A stretch of 6,150 bases of DNA from Promethearchaeota archaeon (GTDB lineage: Archaea; Asgardarchaeota; Lokiarchaeia; Sigynarchaeales; SOKP01). The notes under the pieces are model-generated. The model worked only from the letters and a program-made list of their open reading frames with translations, was not told the origin of the DNA and did not search any database. The DNA is taken from the NCBI GenBank assembly GCA_014729315.1, contig WJKD01000595.1, positions 1-6,150 of the forward strand, given 5' to 3'. The position numbers and the translations under genes were made by a program. Shown here in pieces: positions 1 through 5,892 of the stretch. Each line of letters opens with the position of its first letter. The stretch's first letter is position 1.

Positions 1-606
1 GATTAAGCGACCACCGAAATGCCAGGTTTTTCCCTGATCGTCTGAATAAACGTAATTGGGATTCCAGTGTTCGCCGCGGTAAAAATTGTATATTCTGCCG
101 TTGCCGTTGTTTTCCTCGCTCAGGTAAAGCAGATTCGAATACGTGACACGGGCATCCCGCACAACAGTCTGTTCCGCTTGCCAGTTCATGTAATCACCTG
201 GTTCTTCCGTGATGCGATAACGGATCAGCGAATCCGAGCCGTGAGTGGCATATACCGCTAATAATCGCTCATCCTGAAGCAAAAGCAGAGCCGGCGCATT
301 GTGATCGTCAGCTTCCAGATTTTCGTGCATCACCGTTGTTCCAAGATGCGTTTTCGATTCAAGATCGAAGGAACTCACTTCGATGTTGCCAGCCCGTTTG
401 TCGCCGTTAAATCCGTGCGGCGTTGACACGGAGCCGAATACAAGTACGCCATCGTGAATAATGGCGCGCTCATCCTGAAACCAACACCAGCCGCCGTTTT
501 TCTTAAACAGGATGATATCCGACTGTTTTGGTTGAGTGCAGGTGACGATTGTTTTGAGAGTAAGTAAAAATAAGAGAATTGGTAAAGAGAGTGATTTTGT
601 TTTCAT
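1..606 (-). CDS. Secreted BNR_4-type beta-propeller protein, N-terminal 202 residues (partial)
   Basis: The reading frame is open from ATG at 606 to the window edge, so the C-terminus is missing. The N-terminus is a signal peptide: Lys at 2 and 4, a hydrophobic core at about 6-17, and Cys23, which could be a lipidation site although Thr22 before it is atypical. The mature part begins with a GGWCWFQDERAI block (38-49). It continues with DDHNAPAL (100-107), a TYSNLLYLSE block (155-164), IYNFYRG (172-178) and a perfect Asp-box, SDDQGKTW (188-195). This order is what I know of the BNR_4 family, seven-bladed propellers that include some polysaccharide lyases such as ulvan lyases. His102, His122 and Arg177 are candidate active-site residues by analogy only. 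The likely role is binding or cutting a polysaccharide outside the cytoplasm; the substrate cannot be told from this fragment. No Shine-Dalgarno sequence precedes the ATG. Base composition is clearly less AT-rich than the genes to its right. Confidence 0.85.
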   Translation of the reverse strand, partial: MKTKSLSLPILLFLLTLKTIVTCTQPKQSDIILFKKNGGWCWFQDERAIIHDGVLVFGSVSTPHGFNGDKRAGNIEVSSFDLESKTHLGTTVMHENLEADDHNAPALLLLQDERLLAVYATHGSDSLIRYRITEEPGDYMNWQAEQTVVRDARVTYSNLLYLSEENNGNGRIYNFYRGEHWNPNYVYSDDQGKTWHFGGRLI

Positions 607-646
607 TTTGATTTGCTGAATAAATAGTTTTTAAATTGTTTTTGCC

Positions 647-675
647 AATATAATAATTGAAACCGAAATATGCAA
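647..675 (-). promoter_or_regulatory. Sigma70-like promoter for the beta-propeller gene
   Basis: On the minus strand TTGCAT (675-670) is followed after 17 bases by TATATT (652-647), a five-of-six match to the -10 consensus. It would start transcription near 640 and give a leader of about 35 bases before the ATG at 606. The -35 half matches only in its TTG. The TTGCAT also forms one arm of an imperfect inverted repeat (670-694, ATGCAA facing TTGCAT around AATGGAATCCATT). That repeat could be a regulatory site or a chance fold. Confidence 0.45.
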
Positions 676-734
676 CAATGGAATCCATTTGCATAAATTT
701 TTAATCAAACTGCAATTATCCTTTTAGTGATTTT

Positions 735-756
735 AAAAAATATTCGCTGAAATATT
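735..756 (-). terminator. Possible weak intrinsic terminator after the membrane-protein gene
   Basis: Eleven bases after the stop codon at 768 the minus strand reads AATATT, six bases, AATATT, then four more T. This gives a six-pair AT-only stem followed by a short T run. The position is right for a terminator, but the stem is weak and such sequences arise easily in AT-rich DNA. Confidence 0.3.
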
Positions 757-767
757 GTTCTATAAGA

Positions 768-2795
768 CTATTCGTCCCAATAGTGCAACTCTGTTCCACA
801 GGCAGGACAAAACTTCATATCAGTTCTAACTGTAAATGAACAATCTGGATTGGGACAATCTTCTTGCGTTTTAAAAATTTTATTAATGAATTTATTTCCC
901 ATAAATACTACTATGCCAACAATAACCGATACGCCGATAGCGACAATTATTGTACTCAAATTTAAATTTACAGAAGTGCTAGTAATAGCATTAGAGATTA
1001 AATTAACTGATAGAGAAAAGATGAACGTTAGTATCGATGCAATAATAAAATTTACACGAAGCAATATGATGATTGGAATTATGAAATATGCAAAGATCCC
1101 GATGGCAAGTATAATAATAAAGGGACTCAACATTTGTATAAAGACTTTTATAAATAAATTTGATAGTAGCTCATTGCGGAGATTTGGATCAGTGTCGGAA
1201 AACAGAAAAATATGTCTAGCTGCGCTTAATTCAAAATTTGAAATCCAATAATATAAAAACAGAATTATGATTAATACAAATATAATCATATAAAGGCCAC
1301 CCATGGCTCTGTAAATATGTGAGCCGATCAGTATTTTTCGGATTGATTTATTCCATCTTTCTCCTCTGTACAATTTAAGCTTTTGAGCATTATGCCAAGT
1401 GCTCCTTAATATAAAAAAAAAGCTAAATAATATAAAAACATTAAATAATGTAATATAAAATAAATCAAAAGAATTATTAGCGATTTCATCCAATATAAAT
1501 ATGATCGAAATCAATATAATAGTAATACTAAAAATGTATAGAATATTTTTTCTAAATGAATTTACAAGAGCACGATCGTTTTTAGCATTTACGAAGAAAT
1601 CCTCAATGTCTCCTATTAATGAATATTTATTTCGAAGGTATTTTCCCAAAGCAAATCGAGATCTCGGCCCGACATTGATTAATAAAATAACTGGTATTAT
1701 GAAGCCGATGAAATATGAGGATATTAAAAAAAAGGAAAAAAGTATCAATGGTAGATTGAAGAATGAAGAGAAAGTTCCTATTAGGAGACGACTTGATAAA
1801 ATACCAAACATTTGATCAATAATGTATGATGATTTTAAATTATGGACTGAAGTAAATATAAGGTTTATAAAAGTAGGTAATGATAAAAACAATGTCATTA
1901 TAATACCTAGCTTCCAAGTTATATTTAGAATAATTTTTTTAGTATTAATTTCGGTTTTAAATTTTTCAATTTCCTTAGTATTTAATGCTTTTGAGTTTTT
2001 AAAAAAGCTTTTTGCATTTTCAGGTTCTCTATTTGTAGATATAAAAAATCTTTTAAGCAAAGCAATACAACAAAGAATGAATAACACTCCTGCAATCCAA
2101 AATAGAAGACCATTTCCCGATGGTAGCCTATTTTTGAAAAATCCCCAAAATACTCCGACGATCACAGTTATTGAGTATATTGTACCAATCAACGTGAAAG
2201 ATAGATTTAAATCTTTTAAACTACTCCATAATAAGAAACAAAGCCCGATGAATAAAAATAAGCCACTGGGGATGTAAATTAGATAGCCTCTAAAACTATA
2301 AATTTTACCAGTAATTTCTCCGGAAAAATATTTTTTAATTTTAATGGGATCATTTATCCCCAAGCTTGGCGCTCGATCAGTCAGTCGATTTTTTATTCCT
2401 ATTTTTTGTGTGATTTTAAAGAATAATGAACTTGCATATAATGACCTACTCAACGAATCCGGAATTTCTTCAAGAGTACCTTCTAGGCGTCCTTTAATAG
2501 TAAATTTGACTGAATCCGGCCTATCATTTAAATTACCTTTAAACATGCCAATGAAAGATCCGGAATATTGAGAACTGTCCGAAAGTGATGATTTTGAAAG
2601 CAATCCTTCAACATTAACCTTGTTAACTGTAACATTAATAGGCTGTTCATGGATTAGCATTTTTGGAAAAACAAGACTTATTAAACAGATGAACAAAGGA
2701 AAAATTAAGCCAATAGTTAAGATAAAGATTGAAGAACGTACTGGAGTCTGAACTACTTTTTTAATCCATCCAAATGAAATTTTTGGAAAATTCAT
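768..2795 (-). CDS. Polytopic membrane protein with C-terminal zinc ribbon, function unknown
   Basis: I do not recognise this 675-residue protein. Membrane segments are visible at about 22-44, 170-191, 199-220, 228-248, 289-315, 345-375, 416-435, 444-463, 500-518, 553-579, 583-602 and 613-632. A soluble region at about 46-165 follows the first segment, with Ser-rich and beta-like stretches, and charged loops lie at about 250-287, 376-415 and 464-495. The C-terminus is a compact zinc ribbon with Cys647 and Cys652 (CPNPDC) and Cys663 and Cys666 (FCPACG). In bacterial membrane proteins such ribbons usually sit in the cytoplasm and act in binding or sensing. The parts around 288-395 and 485-590 look alike in layout, and each contains a FIIPVILL-like hairpin (366-373 and 571-578), so an internal duplication is possible. 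The start at ATG 2795 is supported by GGGAG five bases upstream. The gene is very AT-rich, which suggests transfer. It lies 182 bases downstream of the 459-residue gene on the same strand but has its own promoter. Confidence 0.85.
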   Translation of the reverse strand: MNFPKISFGWIKKVVQTPVRSSIFILTIGLIFPLFICLISLVFPKMLIHEQPINVTVNKVNVEGLLSKSSLSDSSQYSGSFIGMFKGNLNDRPDSVKFTIKGRLEGTLEEIPDSLSRSLYASSLFFKITQKIGIKNRLTDRAPSLGINDPIKIKKYFSGEITGKIYSFRGYLIYIPSGLFLFIGLCFLLWSSLKDLNLSFTLIGTIYSITVIVGVFWGFFKNRLPSGNGLLFWIAGVLFILCCIALLKRFFISTNREPENAKSFFKNSKALNTKEIEKFKTEINTKKIILNITWKLGIIMTLFLSLPTFINLIFTSVHNLKSSYIIDQMFGILSSRLLIGTFSSFFNLPLILFSFFLISSYFIGFIIPVILLINVGPRSRFALGKYLRNKYSLIGDIEDFFVNAKNDRALVNSFRKNILYIFSITIILISIIFILDEIANNSFDLFYITLFNVFILFSFFFILRSTWHNAQKLKLYRGERWNKSIRKILIGSHIYRAMGGLYMIIFVLIIILFLYYWISNFELSAARHIFLFSDTDPNLRNELLSNLFIKVFIQMLSPFIIILAIGIFAYFIIPIIILLRVNFIIASILTFIFSLSVNLISNAITSTSVNLNLSTIIVAIGVSVIVGIVVFMGNKFINKIFKTQEDCPNPDCSFTVRTDMKFCPACGTELHYWDE

Positions 2796-2800
2796 TTATT

Positions 2801-2805
2801 CTCCC
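2801..2805 (-). promoter_or_regulatory. Shine-Dalgarno site for the membrane-protein gene
   Basis: The minus strand reads GGGAG, five bases, then ATG at 2795. It fixes the start of the 675-residue gene. Confidence 0.65.
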
Positions 2806-2856
2806 GTATTAAATAATCAGAAAGTAAAAGAAATGAAAAAGTATTTCCATGTCGTC

Positions 2857-2884
2857 ATCATAATTGCCAATAAAAATGGGTCAA
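2857..2884 (-). promoter_or_regulatory. Sigma70-like promoter for the membrane-protein gene
   Basis: The minus strand has TTGACC (2884-2879), a 16-base spacer and TATGAT (2862-2857), each element five of six to consensus. Transcription would start near 2850, about 55 bases before the ATG at 2795. The rest of the 2796-2977 gap shows no convincing gene, and no terminator is evident after the upstream gene, so read-through from it remains possible. Confidence 0.5.
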
Positions 2885-2977
2885 AACGCTAGATGCGGAA
2901 AAGGCTAATCATTATTTTTATGAGGTATTTAAGGAAACTGGATAGTTTTTGGCACAAGTATTTCTCAATTCTTTAAA

Positions 2978-4357
2978 TTAAGTTACTTCTTTTTTAATTT
3001 CCCAAAGGAAATACATTGGTGATGCTTGAATATCTTTGGTCGCATCTTTAGCACTAAGAGCATCATTCGTCAAGTCCGAGATGATCTTGGTTATACCTAG
3101 TGCCTTGGCAGCAACAGCCATGTCTTTTGGTAAAAGTCCGGTAAGAAAACCAAAAGTGATCCCTGCAGTGTAGGAAATAGCCGTACGTAACGTCTTTTTT
3201 ATTAAAGTGCTATGTGCGTTTTTGGAAATTTGGTGTAATCGAGATAATTCTGGTCTGAGCACATCTTGATAGATCGCTGAAGCATCTTGTTTACTAAAGC
3301 TATTTGGATTAATTGTTTTACATTCATTGATAGCTTTATTCAGAGCTTGACGAAAACGGATGAATGAATCTTCCTCTTTTTTTCGTATTTTAAGAATTTC
3401 GCTAGGACTAATATTTCTTATAAACGGGACAAGAGAAGTTAAATGATCTTGAATGATGCTATTACGTTGTCTAATTCTTCTATCTGTTGTTATATCATTG
3501 GCGAGAGAGATATCAAGTGAACGATTGGTGACAAAATGGCTGTTCATTAATTGAGCAGATCTAAGTCCAAAAATCGCATTTTGAAAAGGTTTGTCAGTCA
3601 ACCAAATATCAATTCCCATTTTTTCTATCCATGATCTCGATATTTTGACTTCTTTACCTTGTTTTACTGCTTTTTGGATTTTATGGTCGTGTGTAATGCA
3701 TGGAAATGGATTTGTATCGAGATAAGCTAAATATCCGTGTTCAAGTAGTTCCTCCGGACCGGTCATTCGCATATTGTAAATTCCCTGATCATCGCAGTAA
3801 ACCGAGTAATTAATTTCGTTGGAGTATCTCAAAGAAAGAGCGCTAAGAACCTTTTTCAATATCTTTTCTGACTCACCATGGAGCATCTTGTTAACAAAAC
3901 ATTTAGGACAGCATGAATCGAAGCTGACAGGCACAATTTTGCCTTCTTCGATTACTGGTTTAAGAAATTGCAATACAATTAAGTCTGCCAAAAGGCGTTG
4001 TCGCATTATGTCTTCATTTGGATAAGCTGTTGAATCTAAATGGATCAAATGTTTTGTGATAAAATTTGGAATGTAAACTTTATCACTATAAAATGCCGCA
4101 AATTGAGCAAGGTTATTCGATTTTTCCAATCGACACTCTATAGATTCACAGGGCCACGAAGAGGCTGAAATTGACTCAGAAGCTGCATGTGTAAAGAGTT
4201 CTGAAGTAAGATAGTTATCTCGGTACAAAGTGATCTCTTTTGATTCCTGAGCGAACTCAATGATGTCAAAAACTGACATCTTAACAACTACGTCAGTATT
4301 TACTTTATTTTTTTTTAGAAGGTTATGCTTCTTGATTTGCTCAAAAAATTGTGTCAT
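2978..4357 (-). CDS. Conserved-looking protein of unknown function, 459 residues, Cys/His cluster and C-terminal hydrophobic segment
   Basis: I do not recognise this protein. The N-terminal half is a mixed soluble region. It holds Cys149, Cys150 and Cys153 (CCPKC), and further on Cys220, His223 and His225 (CITHDH), a spacing that could bind one metal ion. Residues 318-345 are charged and helical (SEILKIRKKEEDSFIRFRQA, 318-337). After a second helical stretch (360-390), a glycine-rich hydrophobic segment at 394-411 could enter or lie on the membrane. The protein ends in PMYFLWEIKK (447-456); I have an unverified memory of similar tails in uncharacterised bacterial proteins. There is no signal peptide. 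The ATG at 4357 has only a weak GGAAAAG upstream. The gene lies between the dead toxin-antitoxin module and the membrane-protein gene, all on the minus strand. The well-kept frame and mixed composition argue for a real gene; the context suggests accessory or defence-like cargo, but nothing proves it. Confidence 0.8.
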   Translation of the reverse strand: MTQFFEQIKKHNLLKKNKVNTDVVVKMSVFDIIEFAQESKEITLYRDNYLTSELFTHAASESISASSWPCESIECRLEKSNNLAQFAAFYSDKVYIPNFITKHLIHLDSTAYPNEDIMRQRLLADLIVLQFLKPVIEEGKIVPVSFDSCCPKCFVNKMLHGESEKILKKVLSALSLRYSNEINYSVYCDDQGIYNMRMTGPEELLEHGYLAYLDTNPFPCITHDHKIQKAVKQGKEVKISRSWIEKMGIDIWLTDKPFQNAIFGLRSAQLMNSHFVTNRSLDISLANDITTDRRIRQRNSIIQDHLTSLVPFIRNISPSEILKIRKKEEDSFIRFRQALNKAINECKTINPNSFSKQDASAIYQDVLRPELSRLHQISKNAHSTLIKKTLRTAISYTAGITFGFLTGLLPKDMAVAAKALGITKIISDLTNDALSAKDATKDIQASPMYFLWEIKKEVT

Positions 4358-4482
4358 GTCTTTTCCAAGAGAAGCAGTATTAAAAAAGTTGAAAAAATTA
4401 AAAATTTACAAAAAATAGTACTATAAAACTGTGTACCCAAAATTAGATTACGAAAATTTTTAATGTTTGTGGTGATGACATC

Positions 4483-4515
4483 CAAAATTATTTAACTTGT
4501 GAATTATTTGTCAAA
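4483..4515 (-). promoter_or_regulatory. Promoter of the 459-residue gene (fits both sigma70 and Bacteroidota forms)
   Basis: On the minus strand TTGACA (4514-4509) is a perfect -35 element, followed after 16 bases by AATAAT (4492-4487). The same stretch fits the Bacteroidota housekeeping form: TTTG (4515-4512), 21 bases, then TAATTTTG (4490-4483), a full match to TAnnTTTG. Transcription would begin near 4478, leaving a leader of about 120 bases. Confidence 0.6.
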
Positions 4516-4519
4516 TAAT
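4503..4519. promoter_or_regulatory. 17-base perfect palindrome over the -35 element, candidate operator
   Basis: The sequence is ATTATTTG, T, CAAATAAT: two eight-base arms around one base with no mismatch. It completely covers the -35/-33 element of the promoter at 4483-4515, where a dimeric repressor would block transcription. AT-rich DNA raises the chance of such repeats, and no second copy was found in the window. Confidence 0.4.
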
Positions 4520-4548
4520 AATGCAGTAAATTAAATATACTATTTTTT

Positions 4549-4602
4549 CTAAAAGATGCAAGTATTTAATCTCCATGCAGATGAATCAAGGAAAATATTC
4601 AT
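4549..4602 (-). pseudogene. Remnant of a VapC-type PIN toxin, N-terminus only
   Basis: The frame from ATG at 4602 reads MNIFLDSSAW and then RLNTCIF before a TAG stop. The first ten residues match the classic start of VapC ribonucleases, in which the Asp of FLDSS is the first metal-binding residue of the PIN active site. After Trp10 the resemblance stops and the remaining roughly 120 residues of a normal toxin are absent, so the product cannot be active. AAAGG lies seven bases before the ATG, and the antitoxin frame ends 16 bases upstream, the normal order for such an operon. The break at about 4572 probably marks a deletion or insertion junction with the AT-rich DNA to the left. Confidence 0.65.
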
Positions 4603-4618
4603 TCTAAAGCCTTTATTT

Positions 4619-4837
4619 TTAGGTTCTGTCACGGATAATCACCTTACTTGCGGCGAGTCCCCTGCCCTTCATTTCAATTGCCTTAAATGGTTTGAAAGGT
4701 TTATGCTTTCCTATCTTTAAAAGTCTCGGTTTGTTTCGTTTTGCGTATGGCTTTAATGCTTCAGATAATTCCTTCTCATCTATTCTTTTTAGAATCATTG
4801 CTAACTCAATGTCCTTTACTTCTTATTGTACGATCAT
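4619..4837 (-). pseudogene. Antitoxin of the dead PIN module, interrupted by a stop at codon 5
   Basis: From ATG at 4837 one frame runs 72 codons to TAA at 4619, broken only by TAA at 4825-4823: MIVQ, stop, then EVKDIELAMILKRIDEKELS and onward. The C-terminal part (KHKPFKPFKAIEMKGRG, later VIIRDRT) resembles the tails of short Phd/VapB-like antitoxins that precede VapC toxins, where a K-P-(I/F)-K-x-K-G segment and a final IEDR-like motif are usual. A strong GAGG lies seven bases before the ATG, so the original start is clear. The next in-frame ATG (4798, residue 14) could permit a shortened product by re-initiation. The gene starts 34 bases after the intact toxin gene ends and is followed by the toxin remnant, so the whole module looks dead. 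Confidence 0.65.
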
Positions 4838-4844
4838 ATTATTG

Positions 4845-4848
4845 CCTC
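4845..4848 (-). promoter_or_regulatory. Shine-Dalgarno site of the interrupted antitoxin
   Basis: GAGG on the minus strand lies seven bases before the ATG at 4837. It shows that the reading frame containing the early stop was once translated from this point. Confidence 0.5.
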
Positions 4849-4871
4849 GTATGTAAATTCATTCTTTTTAC

Positions 4872-5384
4872 CTAATATTTTCTTAGTTTTTCTAAAACAA
4901 GATCGATAATAGTCTTTGTTACGTATAGACTGCTTTTCTCGTACAAATTTAAAATGTGCTTTTCAGCTTCATGAAAATTTAAGAATTTATTATTATACGA
5001 TCTTAGTATAACTCCCAAAGAACCGATTGCTGTAATTTCTAATTTTCTTGCAATATCTCTCACAGCCAAATCGTCTGTCAAGATTAAATTAATTGAATTT
5101 TTTTTGCAGATAAATAGGCATTCCACTTCTCCGGAATGCAAATCTTTCAGCTCATAATCAGCTATGAATTCTTGAACATCCAATTGGTCAACTGCCATAG
5201 TATGAATATTATTGTACGCTAAAACATTCAGGCTTTTGTCTTTATTATGTCTATTAAATTCTTCGGCGACAACAGGCGAAATGAATATCTTTTCAAAAAG
5301 ATACAGCAATTCTCCACAGGCAATCTCGGTTAAGTGAAGTAGAGGGCCTGTATCAGAGACTGTAATTACAGGTTCATTGCCCAA
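4872..5384 (-). CDS. PIN-family (DUF3368) toxin, probable ribonuclease
   Basis: The 170-residue product has the DUF3368 layout: SDTGPLLHL at 10-18 with Asp11, a PVVAEEF segment at 37-43 with Glu41/Glu42, SGEVE at 84-88 with Glu86, and LTDDLAVRDIAR at 102-113 with Asp104/Asp105, followed by GSLGVIL (121-127). These acidic residues form the Mg-binding site of PIN nucleases, and all are present, so the enzyme should be active. Related proteins act as toxins that cut RNA and are held in check by a partner encoded just upstream. The last 40 residues (about 131-170) form a helical extension. The start chosen is TTG at 5384, because GGAGGA lies six bases upstream and no in-frame ATG fits. It overlaps the antitoxin gene by 19 bases, which implies translational coupling. 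The RNA target cannot be inferred. Confidence 0.88.
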   Translation of the reverse strand: MGNEPVITVSDTGPLLHLTEIACGELLYLFEKIFISPVVAEEFNRHNKDKSLNVLAYNNIHTMAVDQLDVQEFIADYELKDLHSGEVECLFICKKNSINLILTDDLAVRDIARKLEITAIGSLGVILRSYNNKFLNFHEAEKHILNLYEKSSLYVTKTIIDLVLEKLRKY

Positions 5385-5614
5385 GAAAGGTCCTCCATTG
5401 TGGCTTTATGTTGACGCTCAGCCAATTCGACCCAATCAATGCCAACGGATTCAATTGCTTCATCTCTCGTAATTTTGCCACGAAGATACTGTCCTAATAC
5501 ATGTTCCCGCCAGAGTTGTTTTACTCCGGTTTGGAACGCCATCGAGAAAATTTCCGATTCCTTTTTCTGCATCTTGTTTTTAAGATCATCAAGAATAGCT
5601 AAGGTGTCTTCCAT
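5366..5614 (-). CDS. UPF0175-like antitoxin, partner of the DUF3368 toxin
   Basis: This 82-residue protein has a helical N-terminus (about 5-35) and a short helix-turn-helix-like unit at about 40-66 (LGQYLRGKITRDEAIESVG at 40-58, then WVELAERQ). The R-G-x-I-(T/S)-x-x-x-A pattern is typical of UPF0175 proteins, which usually precede PIN or DUF3368 toxins. The tail (ATMEDLSWAMNL, 71-82) probably contacts the toxin, and the helix-turn-helix may bind the operon's own promoter; both are inferred from family habit. ATG at 5614 is preceded by AGAGG at a six-base distance. The gene comes first in the operon and overlaps the toxin start by 19 bases, so antitoxin is made before toxin. Confidence 0.82.
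   Translation of the reverse strand: MEDTLAILDDLKNKMQKKESEIFSMAFQTGVKQLWREHVLGQYLRGKITRDEAIESVGIDWVELAERQHKATMEDLSWAMNL
5391..5396 (-). promoter_or_regulatory. Shine-Dalgarno site that decides the toxin's TTG start
   Basis: GGAGGA on the minus strand lies six bases before TTG at 5384, inside the antitoxin coding region. The nearby ATG at about 5379 is in another frame and stops after two codons, so TTG is the only sensible start. Confidence 0.65.
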
Positions 5615-5835
5615 AATTTACCTCTTTTGTTAAAATATCTTGTAATCAATAAGAACTCCTTACAATTTAAAAAAAATCTCCCATTTTTACAACAAAAATT
5701 TTAACAATTTCAGAATGAAGTTTGCTGACAATAACGAGGCAAATAATTCATGATAACTGTGAAATATTTTCCTTGCTATTTATTCAATATGTTTTTATTT
5801 TTACAATCGATATTTAGCAAAGATTTAGGCTCCAA
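5615..5835. other. Intergenic region upstream of the toxin-antitoxin operon
   Basis: No gene is seen here. The minus strand must carry the toxin-antitoxin promoter, but I found no pair of elements good enough to name. An inverted repeat, TTGTAA facing TTACAA (5640-5665, 14-base spacer), lies 26 bases before the antitoxin ATG and could be an autoregulatory site. Its arms are too short to be sure. Confidence 0.35.
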
Positions 5836-5864
5836 TTGAATTGCTTACTTGCATTATGTATATT
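5836..5864 (+). promoter_or_regulatory. Sigma70-like promoter of the lipoprotein gene
   Basis: TTGAAT (5836-5841) and TATATT (5859-5864) are separated by 17 bases, with four and five matches to consensus. Transcription would start near 5871, giving a leader of about 22 bases. Confidence 0.5.
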
Positions 5865-5874
5865 CATTGAATAT
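5860..5874. promoter_or_regulatory. 15-base perfect palindrome over the -10 region, candidate operator
   Basis: ATATTCA, T, TGAATAT: two seven-base arms around one base. It overlaps the -10 element and the predicted start site of the lipoprotein promoter, where a dimeric repressor could bind. It may be chance in AT-rich DNA. Confidence 0.3.
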
Positions 5875-5892
5875 CATGAAAGGTGCCTTCGT

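Larger units (their letters stand above)
4358..4548. other. AT-rich leader and promoter region of the 459-residue gene
   Basis: No gene is visible in this stretch. On the minus strand it holds the promoter and palindrome listed separately. It then has an unusually long, very AT-rich leader of about 120 bases containing a ten-base palindrome, ATAGTACTAT (4415-4424). The leader could carry a regulatory structure, but I see no known riboswitch. Confidence 0.5.

Noticed and set aside
67..261. Plus-strand frame of 64 codons opposite the beta-propeller gene.
   Set aside because: The minus strand encodes clear BNR and Asp-box motifs here; the plus frame has no features.
503..694. Minus-strand frame of 63 codons overlapping the start of the beta-propeller gene.
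   Set aside because: It overlaps a well-supported gene in another frame and the promoter region, and has no family features.
670..694. Inverted repeat ATGCAA/TTGCAT with an inner palindrome, considered as a terminator.
   Set aside because: In neither direction is there a convincing stem followed by a T run; one arm coincides with the -35 element of the beta-propeller promoter.
850..2571. Several plus-strand open frames opposite the 675-residue gene.
   Set aside because: They are antisense shadows of a long minus-strand membrane-protein gene with its own promoter and Shine-Dalgarno site.
2874..2945. Short plus-strand frame reading KWVKTLDAEKANHYFYEVFK and ending soon after at TAG, with MKKYFHVVIIIANKNGSKR in another frame just before it.
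   Set aside because: It looks protein-like, but each piece is only about 20 codons, needs a frameshift to join, and lies on the promoter region of the membrane-protein gene. Chance cannot be excluded.
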